Source of the DNA: an uncultured Clostridia bacterium
GTDB taxonomy: Bacteria; Bacillota; Clostridia; TANB77; CAG-508
Direction of reading: 5' to 3'
DNA: 64,000 nt
Assembly: GCA_947631915.1 (NCBI GenBank)
Contig: CANRNC010000001.1
Coordinates: forward strand, 99,192-163,191
Shown here: positions 43,402 through 53,500 of the stretch, piece after piece
Layout: every line of letters begins with the position of its first letter
Numbering within the stretch: position 1 is the stretch's first letter
The notes under the pieces: model-generated
What the model saw: the letters and a program-made list of their open reading frames with translations, nothing else
The model's database searches: none
What the model was told of the DNA's origin: nothing
Made by a program: the position numbers and the translations under genes

Positions 43402-43424
43402 ATTACAACTATCATCCCTTTCGT

Positions 43425-44510
43425 TTACACTATAATCTCTTCCTCGCCTGATAATGCCTTAATACCTGTAACAATTATTTCTTTTTTTTCTTCATCAGAC
43501 AACTCTTCATTTAAAACCATTCTAATAAATTCACCTTTTAAAGATGCATCATTTTCATAATCTAAATAATTAATTTTCAAAGTAGTTTTATCATATATTT
43601 TAATAAAATAAAATTCATCACTGTATTTTTTTAATAAATAATTAATATCTCTTTCTGAATTTATATCGACTTTTCCTACAAGAACTATTTTTATTAAATT
43701 ATTCTTCGATATATTTTCTATCCTTTTATCAATTTCCTTTTCAACATCTGTTGTAGTCATTGTATCAGAAATATCAACTTCTATTTCTTCTAGATTTCTT
43801 ATTGAATTTTTAATAAATTCTGTCTTTATTTTATTATTCTCTATATCTAATAAAACAAAACCCTTATCTCCACATTCATCAAATCCTCTACCCTCTAGGC
43901 AACCAGAATAGCAGTATACTCCTCTGTTATCTAATGATTCCATTTTATATTTGTGAATATGCCCCAATGCTAAATAATCTATATTCTTATTTTTTAATTC
44001 TTTTAAATTTATTATTTCTGCCTTATCCTTTTTATCCGCATAATTTGACTCTTGTCCGTGTAATACTACAATATTAAAATCGCTTTGATTTAGCATTAAT
44101 GACTGATATATTTCATAATTATCTTTTATTCCAAATTCTATTCCAGTAATCACAATATTACCGTATTTATATGAAGTCCAATTATATTCATTAAATAATT
44201 TTAGATTTGACGGTATTTCGTCAGTAATAAAACTTTCCTCATCATGATTTCCTTTTAAATATATAAAATCTATATTAGGATTAGCTATTATTGCATCTCT
44301 GACGATATTTTTAGCTTTTACTGACACTTTACTTTTATCGAATAAATCTCCTGCTATAATAATAATCTTTACTTCATTTTTGTTCGCAAAATCTATCATA
44401 TTCTGAAAATTCAATAATATCTCATTTTTTCTCTGTCTTGCTTTTTCTTTATCTAAATTTGCCTCCATTTTAGAATCAAGATGCAAATCACTACAATGAA
44501 TAATTCTCAT
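43425..44510 (-). CDS. SbcD/YhaO-like metallophosphoesterase
   Basis: MRIIHCSDLHLDSKM, IIAGDLFDKSKV, KGNHDEE, LGHIHKYK. Confidence 0.92.
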   Translation of the reverse strand: MRIIHCSDLHLDSKMEANLDKEKARQRKNEILLNFQNMIDFANKNEVKIIIIAGDLFDKSKVSVKAKNIVRDAIIANPNIDFIYLKGNHDEESFITDEIPSNLKLFNEYNWTSYKYGNIVITGIEFGIKDNYEIYQSLMLNQSDFNIVVLHGQESNYADKKDKAEIINLKELKNKNIDYLALGHIHKYKMESLDNRGVYCYSGCLEGRGFDECGDKGFVLLDIENNKIKTEFIKNSIRNLEEIEVDISDTMTTTDVEKEIDKRIENISKNNLIKIVLVGKVDINSERDINYLLKKYSDEFYFIKIYDKTTLKINYLDYENDASLKGEFIRMVLNEELSDEEKKEIIVTGIKALSGEEEIIV

Positions 44511-45043
44511 TATTTCTCCTTCTTTATCTTACTTAATAAAAAACCTACTACAGATACAATTTTAGTTGATTCTTTATTTGCAATATTCTTTCCTATAGCT
44601 TTTCCACCAACTGTCAATGACGCAACTATGGCACTTATTATAAACTGTATATTGTCTGGTAAACCATAATTTTGTGTTAGCTTTACTGCAATCATAGCAC
44701 TTATAGCACCACTTAATACTCCACAAACATCACCAATTACATCTGCACATATATTAGCCACAATTGATGCATTTCTTATTAATATTATAGAAGTTTTTGA
44801 ACCCTTTAATTTCTTTGATGCCTTTGCATGAAACTCTGATTCATCTGCAACAGTTACTGCAACACCAATTATATCTGTTATTATTCCAATAAAAATTACC
44901 AGTAAAAGTATTAAAACTGCTGGTATTATATTTAAATTTGATATACCATTTGTAGTTATATAAGACATAATAATTGATAATGTAAATGTTAAGCAAAATG
45001 CTTGTACTACCCATTTCCACTTTGATTTTTCCTTTTTTTGCAA
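44510..45043 (-). CDS. oapA: Probable OLE-associated membrane protein A
   Basis: ~20 kDa multi-TM protein with ITDIIGVAVTVADESEFHAKASKKLKGSK (D-x3-D-type region), immediately downstream of a ~570-nt structured noncoding region. Confidence 0.72.
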   Translation of the reverse strand: MQKKEKSKWKWVVQAFCLTFTLSIIMSYITTNGISNLNIIPAVLILLLVIFIGIITDIIGVAVTVADESEFHAKASKKLKGSKTSIILIRNASIVANICADVIGDVCGVLSGAISAMIAVKLTQNYGLPDNIQFIISAIVASLTVGGKAIGKNIANKESTKIVSVVGFLLSKIKKEK

Positions 45044-45075
45044 TTATTTCACTCCTTTTATGTAGTATAAACATC

Positions 45076-45103
45076 AAGGCAGGTGTTACCCTGCCTTTTT
45101 TAT
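45076..45103 (+). terminator. Hairpin AAGGCAGGTGTTACCCTGCCTTTTTT
   Basis: inverted repeat, U tract on + strand. Confidence 0.6.
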
Positions 45104-45109
45104 ATAGAT

Positions 45110-45683
45110 GGTAAAAATCTAAGTAAATTTTACGGTTTAGGTCTAGTAGAATTTCTCTATTTCCTACTTTGCATTACTACAAAGCCGTTTCCATTTAAAG
45201 GAAATATTTACATACTTTAAAAATCCTATAATTAAGATTTTAAATAAAATTATAAATTTTATACAAGCATGTAACAACCAGATCGCCACTCAAATCCGTA
45301 CCTTAATCCCTAGATTCTCATGCGATTTAGCAAACATTCTAGAAGTTTTCCTTAACATACTTTATTTATTATTAGTCTCTTTTGCAATTGTAATTTCATA
45401 ATCAATAATCGATTACTCCCAATACTTTCACTCAAGACAGGCTACGCTATGTATTTTGTGTCTTGGCACTCAACATAGGTTTCACTTAAAATGTTAACAT
45501 TTAAGCCTCAACGAAAATAGGGAATTTATATATGCCATTATATATTACCCTAAATTCTTTCCTTTATATAAATACACAAAACTGGCATTTCGCGCAAATA
45601 TACAAAGTTTCAACGGTGTGCCCTTTAGTGGATTTTTAGCCCCACCCTCATAATAAAAAGTACGACTAGAATAATGCACCATC
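45110..45683 (-). ncRNA. Probable OLE (ornate, large, extremophilic) RNA
   Basis: ~570 nt without credible ORF, many local inverted repeats (CAAGACA/TGTCTTG, GAATTTA/TAAATTC), promoter TTTACA-N17-TATAAT immediately upstream, oapA-like gene immediately downstream. Confidence 0.65.
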
Positions 45684-45689
45684 AAAGTG

Positions 45690-45718
45690 ATTATAACATA
45701 TTCAAAAAAAGTTGTAAA
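45690..45718 (-). promoter_or_regulatory. Sigma-A-type promoter TTTACA-N17-TATAAT for the ncRNA
   Basis: direct reading. Confidence 0.7.
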
Positions 45719-45732
45719 GCAAAAATTGGAAA

Positions 45733-46278
45733 TTATATTCCAATAAATAATTGAACAAAAATTCTTCCATATACAGGGCTTTCTAAAACGTATATTCCAG
45801 TATATTCAAATTTTTCCTCTAAAATATTTTCTCTGTGAGAAGTAGACTCTATCCAAGCTTGAACTGCCTTTTCCGGAGTAGTACTTCCTGCTAAATTCTC
45901 TCCAGCTATTTTGTAACTAACATTATTATTCTTTAACATTTCAAATGGTGTACCTAAATTAGCTGAAGTATGAGAAAAATACTCATTATTTACTAGATCT
46001 TCTGCTTTAAGTTTTGCAACATCTTGTAACTCAGAAAATGGTTTTAATGCAGTCAAACCATTTTCAATCCTATATTCATTTATTAAATCTAAAGTTCTTT
46101 GTTCCTCATCACTCAAAACAACTTCTTCTTCAATTTTTGTTTTCATTGCACTTATTGTTTTATTTCTCTGTATTTGACCTAATACTACTGTTTGATAAGT
46201 TGCAAATGAAATAACTTCTATAAAGATAAAAATCATAAATACAACTAAAATATCAGGCTTAAATCTTGATATTTTCAA
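45733..46278 (-). CDS. CAP (SCP/YkwD-like) domain protein
   Basis: LDLINEYRIENGLTALKPFSELQDVAKLKAEDLVNNEYFSHTSA...AGENLAGSTTPEKAVQAWIESTSHRENIL. Confidence 0.92.
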   Translation of the reverse strand: MKISRFKPDILVVFMIFIFIEVISFATYQTVVLGQIQRNKTISAMKTKIEEEVVLSDEEQRTLDLINEYRIENGLTALKPFSELQDVAKLKAEDLVNNEYFSHTSANLGTPFEMLKNNNVSYKIAGENLAGSTTPEKAVQAWIESTSHRENILEEKFEYTGIYVLESPVYGRIFVQLFIGI

Positions 46279-46510
46279 TTTATATACATCTCCTTAATAT
46301 TTATATTTTCATCGATAGAAATCTCTATCTCATAAAAACAAGGAAATTCATTTCCTATATAAATTCTTAAGTTCTGTATTTAGATTTTTTACTTTTGTTT
46401 AAAGTTATATACGTATTTTATTATATTTCAGTCACGATAGTCTTATTATACCATTTATTTCCACTTATGTCAACTGTTTATTGTAAACTCATAAAGTAAA
46501 TAATAAAAAT

Positions 46511-46556
46511 AGACATATTCTCCGTCCCCGTGTCTCTTCTCCGTCCCCGTGTCTCT
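46511..46556. repeat. Tandem TTCTCCGTCCCCGTGTCT repeat units
   Basis: two copies in tandem, related to 4577 and 47416. Confidence 0.8.
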
Positions 46557-46590
46557 CGAAGTCAGTATTTAGCTCATCATCTAAATTAGA

Positions 46591-46614
46591 GTAGGGGCAC
46601 ATTGCAATGTGCCC
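46591..46614. repeat. Dispersed palindrome GTAGGGGCACATTGCAATGTGCCC
   Basis: family member. Confidence 0.85.
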
Positions 46615-46622
46615 AAAAAGAA

Positions 46623-46650
46623 GAGCACGGATTTTCTCCGTGCTCCTACA
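46623..46650. repeat. Dispersed palindrome variant GAGCACGGATTTTCTCCGTGCTCCTACA
   Basis: family member, different arms. Confidence 0.8.
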
Positions 46651-46775
46651 AGTGATATTTTGTTTGTTGCTTTTTGATTTATATATTGTTTTGAACATTC
46701 ATATAAAACGGTAATGATCTTACTTCACTAAACTGCCTTTTACTAAATGAGGACAGCGTTTTGTATACCATCTAC

Positions 46776-47006
46776 TTATGCAACTTTTTCAGTATAATTA
46801 ATTACTGTGATTTCTGTAATCGCATTTCTCACTGAATTTACTAATTTTTCTAATTGTTTTGCTACCTCATTACTATAAGAAACTTCTCCACATTGTTTAC
46901 ATACTTGAGATGGTACATTTTTTATAATTATAATACAATTATCTAATTCAGTCATAAATGTAGTATTTTTATCTTCTAAATCTCCTTTACACATAAAACA
47001 TTTCAT
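46776..47006 (-). CDS. YgiT-type zinc finger protein (MqsA-like antitoxin)
   Basis: MKCFMCKGDLEDKNTTF...VPSQVCKQCGEVSYSNEVAKQLEKLV. Confidence 0.88.
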   Translation of the reverse strand: MKCFMCKGDLEDKNTTFMTELDNCIIIIKNVPSQVCKQCGEVSYSNEVAKQLEKLVNSVRNAITEITVINYTEKVA

Positions 47007-47007
47007 A

Positions 47008-47337
47008 TTATCTCGTCTCCCTTCGCTTTTTCTTATTATCTTCCCATTTTATATTATCTGGATAGTATGCAGTAATAATCCATAGTTCTTCTCCATCTGA
47101 ACCACATACTATATGTAAAATTTCATTGTTTAAATTCATTCCATACACTAAACAGCTTGGAAATGGATAATCATTTTCATATTCTTCAATTATTTCACCT
47201 CTTAAAAGTGCATCCTCAATTTCTTTTTGGGTTATATTTCTTTGAAATAATCTGACCAAAACATGATTAGTCCATCTGATTTTTTTTAGTTTAACCATTT
47301 GTTTTATCATATCTACATTTAGTTTTTCCATAAGCAC
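47008..47337 (-). CDS. DUF4258 domain-containing protein (toxin partner)
   Basis: WTNHVLVRLFQRNITQKEIEDALLRGEIIEEYENDYPFPSCLVYG...WIITAYYP. Confidence 0.85.
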   Translation of the reverse strand: MLMEKLNVDMIKQMVKLKKIRWTNHVLVRLFQRNITQKEIEDALLRGEIIEEYENDYPFPSCLVYGMNLNNEILHIVCGSDGEELWIITAYYPDNIKWEDNKKKRRETR

Positions 47338-47415
47338 CTCTCTCTATTCTTAATATATTATACCATATTTATTATTAAAATTCTACCTTTAAATTGCATT
47401 TATATAATAAATAAT

Positions 47416-47473
47416 AGACACGGGGACGGAGAAAATGTCTGCGTCAACAGACATTTTCTCCGTCCCCATGTCT
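47416..47473. repeat. Palindromic GACACGGGGACGGAGAAAATGTCT...AGACATTTTCTCCGTCCCCATGTCT
   Basis: inverted repeat. Confidence 0.85.
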
Positions 47474-47477
47474 GAAA

Positions 47478-47501
47478 GGGCACATGCAATGTGCCCCTAC
47501 A
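47478..47501. repeat. Dispersed palindrome GGGCACATGCAATGTGCCCCTACA
   Basis: family member. Confidence 0.85.
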
Positions 47502-47548
47502 GTATGTATATTATATCAAAATCATATCGAAATTTATGTATAATTTCT

Positions 47549-50500
47549 TTAGAATTGTATATATTTTGTTGGATCTACACTGTGTCCTGAACCGCTGGCA
47601 GTTCTTATTTCGAAGTGTAAGTGATGTCCTGTTGATGTTCCGTGATTTGGATCTGTTTCTGCTCCTCCTTCTAGTCCTATTACTTCTCCTTTATTTACCT
47701 TTTCTCCTACTTTTACTTTTATCTCTGATAAGTGTGCATAGAAACTATATATTGTCTCCCCATTTACAATATGTTTTATTTCTATACAGTTACCGTATCC
47801 GTTTTGTACTCCTGCATATGTTACTACACCGTCCGCTATTGATAGGATATCTCCATGGTGTTCTCCTACCAAGTCAATTCCGGCATGTAGTTTTTCTTCG
47901 CCTGTTACAGGGTTTATTCTTTCTCCGTATTTTGATGAAATTCTGTATTTAGAGGTTAGTGGTAATGCGAAGGTTCCTGTTGGGCACATGCAATGTGCCC
48001 CTACAAGTGATATTTCGCTTATTGCTTTTGGGTTTACCCATTGTTCTACTTCATTTTTCTTTCCATAATTTTTCTGTAATATCTTTCTATCTGTCATGTC
48101 TATTGTTCCGTCTTCATTGAAGTCGTATATTCCTTTTTCTTCTGCATTTTCATCGTTTATAGTTGTATTTAGATTTGCATTTAAGTTTACTAAATCGTCT
48201 AGCTCTATTTCTCCGTCACTTATTACGTCTCCAGCCTTTAGATTTATTGTACCTACATCTGCCTGTTGTTCTGGAACTAGTTCAATTTTTGTTATTGTAT
48301 ATGTTAGATATCCTGGTTTACTTATTACTAAATCATATTCTATTGAATCTTCTACTTCAATTTTAAATGTTCCATCTTCATTTGTTTCTACTTCTTGTAT
48401 TACTTGTCTTGGATTCGTTTCGTCTCCTATTTTTCTATTGTCAGATGTTAAATATAACCTTACAGTAGCTTTATGTATCTCATCCACATTTTCTGTTATT
48501 ACTTTTCCTTGTATTAATGTATGCATCCTTACTAGAACAACATAGTATGTCTTAACTGTAGTTCCATCTGATGCTGTTACTACTATTGGTACTCTTATGT
48601 TTTGTTGATCTAAATCACTACAGTCTATTGTCTTCGTATCTTGTTGTCTTACTGTATTGTTATCTGATATTTTTACCATTGCATAACTATATTTTGTCTT
48701 AACTTCTATAACTGCTGATGTCGCTGTACTCTTTATTGGTACTGTATATGTATCTCCTTCTGGTTCATCTGGATCTCTTATTATTCCATCTACTTTTATA
48801 TACTCTAATTCCACATTATTAGATTTACGAGCTATTTCAATTGTGTATTCTTGTACTAAACCTGATTCTGATTTTGCTGTTACTGTTACTGTCATTCCTT
48901 CTGTATCTGTATCCATACTTAATATCTCTGTAAATGTTGCTTCATGCTCTGTTCCATTGAATTCAAGTGTTGTATAGTCACTTTCTGCTAATACAAATAA
49001 TTCAAATTCGGTTTGGTCTGCATCTACTAAAAATCTATAAGTATGTGTTTCTTCTGTATAATAATTTGCTTCTTTATCATTTACTTTTACTGTGCTTAAT
49101 GCTACTGATGTTGATATTTTATTTATATATAAGTTTACTACATCACTTGTTCCTGCTTGTGATTTTACAGTTATTGGTATAACAGTAACTTTGCTTTCTT
49201 TTAACTCTACAACTTGTTCTGCTATATGTAATTGCTCATTTCCTAGTCCAATTCTTACCTTTGCATTATTATTTGTTGCTATAGCTTTAACCTTTGGTTT
49301 AATATTTGTATCTAATACATTCGCTGTATAATTTCCTTCTGAATCTGGCAATATCTGTTTTTCGTCTACATATACTGCTAATAATGATGTATCTGTACTC
49401 ATTTTATCTATATGTAGAGTATATACCTCTGATGCTTCTCCGCCTTCTGAAATGATCTTAAAGTAAATTAATGTTGAATCCTCTGTTGTTGGTACTATCA
49501 TTTCTAATTGTCCTTTTGCTTTTACTTCTTCACTATTTTCGTCTGAATATGGCTCTCCACTTTCATCTGTTCTTACTATTGTTGCTTTTTCATCTTCTGC
49601 TGTTATTATTACTGTTGACTCTTGTATAGAATCATAAATATATGAAATATATGCATTTTCCTCATCTTGTAAAAGTTCTGCTTCTTCATAGTTTACTTCT
49701 ACTGAATGAATTCTATTATCGCTTGATAATTTTTCTATGTATATTGTTGTTTTATATTCTGTTCCTTCTTGTGATGTTATTGTTACTGGCACTTTAGTTA
49801 TTCTTTCTTTTAATGCTATTGTTTGCTCTAAACTGTTTAGTGCACTCTTTGAGTTGAATTCTACTGTTGCGAATGCATTATTTGCTACTACTCTTACACT
49901 AGCTGTATCCCCAGTTACAGCTATATAATATGTATTATCATCATATGTTTCATTATCTTTCAATGGCTCTAATTTTGTTTCATTTACAAATACTCCTCCT
50001 ATTGTATTATCATCTGATTTTCTTATAAGTTCTATTGTATATTCATGTTCTTCTTCATCTTCTGCAATTATTGTGAATGTTGTTGTAAATGTTTCTGTAT
50101 CTAAATCGCTTGTATTTACTTTAAAGCTCAATTTTTCTACATCTGATACTTCTGAGCCATCTTCCATCATATGTTTTACTGTTGAATATGGTACTCCTGC
50201 TATTATTTCAACATTTGCTTCTTGCTCGTTTCTTCCAATATATGCTGTATATTTTCCCTCTACATATTTTATTACTTCTCCATCAACTTTTACTTCTTTT
50301 ACTGTTGTATCATGTGATTTTATATGTATTTTCAAAATATATGTATGACTATTTCCATTTTCTGCTCTTACAACTATTGGTATCGTTAATACTCTCTTAT
50401 CTCCTTTACTTACTTGGATAGTACTTTCTTCTGTATCTTCTGCTTGTGCATTTATTGAAACTGTTGATGTATCATCTGTAAGTTTTACATATACCTCTGA

Positions 50501-53500
50501 TAAATCAACCTCGTTTGTTACCGTAGTTTCATAATTTCCTGATTCATCTGGTTTTACTTCTTGTCCATCTACTTTCACTATTTTTATTCCTACCTCGTCA
50601 GATAATTGTATTATTTCTAGATATCTTGTTTCCTTTGTTCCATCTGCCGCAGTTAGTTCTATCGTAACCTTATTTACTCCAAAACCATTTAAAGATTTAG
50701 TCATATTTGCTTTTCCCTTTCCGCCATAAATAGTATCAAGGGCAACATTTGTAAACTCTGAAATTGCTGTAACGTTTATATCTGTTTGATTTAATGATTT
50801 ATTTACCATTATTCTGTATGTCTTTGTTTCCTCATCATAAATCGTTACTTTTCTTGTAATTAAAGAACTTCCATCTGTATCATAATCTGTTACTGTTATT
50901 TCACTTAATTCTACACTACTACTTATTCTTTCAATTGTTAATGTATACTCTTTAACTTCTCCATTTTCAGAAGTTACTACTATTGTAAATTCTTTTGTTT
51001 CTCCATCCGGAACTTCTAATTCCCCTTTTAGCGTTCCTGTTTGTTTAGCTATTAAAGTATTACCTTCTGAATCTTTTATTTCTACTTGTGCATTTTCATC
51101 TTTTAGTTTTATCTCTACTGGATAACTATCTTTTCCAGCTACTTTTGCAGAATATGTCATTGCCTCTTCATTAAATGTTGCACCTGAAGAATCCACTTTA
51201 ACATATGTTATTCCTGTTTCTGTTGATTTCTGTCTTATCCATAATTCATATTCTTGTACACCATAATCTTCTCCATTATGTGATGTTATTCTTATTGTGT
51301 ATTTTGTGATTAACTCTGTGGATAAAGTCTGTGTTGTTGTTATTGTTCCATATCCTGTTACTAATACTGACACTTTTTCATAATCTAATAAATCCACTTT
51401 TTGTTTTGTATTTTTAGCTTTAATTTCTATCTTTGGTGTGTTACCATTACTTACTACTGCTTCATATCTTCCTTTTTCCTCATCATATTCTAGTGTTATT
51501 TCATTTACAGCCACACTTAATAAACCTAAATCGGCCTGTTTATACACATTTATTATATATTCTTTTTCTGTTCCATCTTCTGCTTTAATTGATAGAGTTA
51601 TTATTACTACTCCATCTGTATCATAGCTACTAAAATCTACAGTTGTTGTCATGTGATTTACTTCGTATTCTTCACTATCTACTAATTTTAATTGTGCATA
51701 TTCACCTCTTAAAGTTATTGTTAAATCTATATTTTCTAGATCTTCATCCACATATACATTTGCTCTATCAGCTCCAATTTCTGTTGATAATACGCCATCT
51801 CCTTCTATTGATAACACATCTGTATCTGCTGATTTTTTCTCGATAATTAATGTATAATCTTTTGAAGTTCCATCTTCACCTGTTACTGTGATTGTAAATG
51901 TATTTTTTTCATCTGGTAATTTTACTTGTGCTGGATTTGATGAATTTCCATTTATCGTTACTTTAGATTTTTCTGATTCTAGTTCTACATTTACAAATGC
52001 TGAATCTACTCTATTTATCTTATAGTAATATACTCCGTCTTTGAATTCCACGTCATATAATTCTTCTTGTTTCTCTCCTACTTGGACTTTTATTATATTA
52101 GTATTTGCTTCTAATTGCTCTACTGTTAAATTATATTCTTGGCTTGATCCATCTTCTGCTGTTACTACAATAGTATACTCATATACTCTCTTTCCATCTA
52201 CTACTTGTTCTATAAGTTTTGCAATATAAGAATCATTTGTCATTACATTTTCTTTTGTATTTATTAATGTTTTAGCATAAGTATCTGTTGCTATTGCTTC
52301 AATATCTATTTGTTTATCACTATCCTTGATAGTTGCATAATAATGTCCATCTGCTTGTGGATTTATTATTACTCCATTTACTCTCAAAGTATTCAAAGTA
52401 GCATCTTTTGACTTTTCTAATATAGCTATTGTATATTCTTCTGTTTCTAGGCCATTTTGTGAAGTTACAACTACTTTTACTATTGTTTCTGGTCCTGACT
52501 TCTTAACTGTAATTTCATCTTTTCCTATTGCTTTTTCTCTTCCACCAAGTACCATACTTGCTAATAGATCACTTAATGTAACTTCTACCTTGAACTCTTC
52601 AGCATCTAATCTTATTTCATAACGATTCTTTCCTTCTATATACTTTGCAAGTTCTCCATTTACTTTTACTTCAGCTATTGTAGTATCATCAGGTAATCCT
52701 TCAATTACTAATATATATTCTTGTGTCTCTCCTTCTTCTGATTTTACTACTATTTTTACTTCCGTTTGTTTAGCAGTTATATCTATTTGTTTTTGTGTCT
52801 CATGTAATTCATAGCCACCATTTGCTATTCTTACACTTGCATTCTTATCTTGTGTCTCTGCTCTTACATTTACACTATTTTCAGCAGTTTTTAATTGATA
52901 ATGATACTTTCCATCTTCTCCAAGTTCTACTGCGTTTCCATCAACTTCAACAGTTAAAAGATTTGTATTATTTGATTTCTTTTCTATTATTAATATATAT
53001 TCTTGTTCATTTGTTCCATCTTCTGATTGAACCGTTACTGTTACTCTTGTGCTTTCTGTTGCTAATTCTACATTTTCTGTAGCTTGTTTTACTACAAATG
53101 TACCGTCTTCAGTTACTTTTACTTTTGCTTTTGCAAATCCGGCAACTGCTGTTACATCTACATTTTCATAATTTGATGGTACTCTTACTAAATATGTTCC
53201 ATCATCTTGTAAAACTGCATCCATTTGCATATCTTCTTTTGTAACATATATTCTATCTAGGCTTACATCTTTTTCTGCCTTTCTTATTTTTACTGTGTAT
53301 TGTTTTTCATCACCTGTTGTATTTGTTAATGTTACTGTGAAAACATTCTCTGAATTTGGTATTGCAACTTTCTTCTCATTATCTCCTGCTACTTTTTGGC
53401 TATCTTCTATTTGTACCATAGTAGTGCTATCTTCTGCTATTGCTCTTATTGTAGCTTCTGTTTCTGTGCTTGGTAAATAAACTATATATGTTTCTTTGTC

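Noticed and set aside
44841-45077. 78-aa ORF overlapping oapA start
   Set aside because: Out-of-frame overlap of the oapA-like gene with low-complexity sequence.
45031-45720. Region 45110-45683 as tmRNA or RNase P RNA
   Set aside because: Lacks the conserved tmRNA ends and RNase P core motifs; promoter and adjacent oapA-like gene fit OLE better.
46489-46698. 69-aa ORF
   Set aside because: Composed almost entirely of the two palindromic repeat families; no RBS or homolog-like features.
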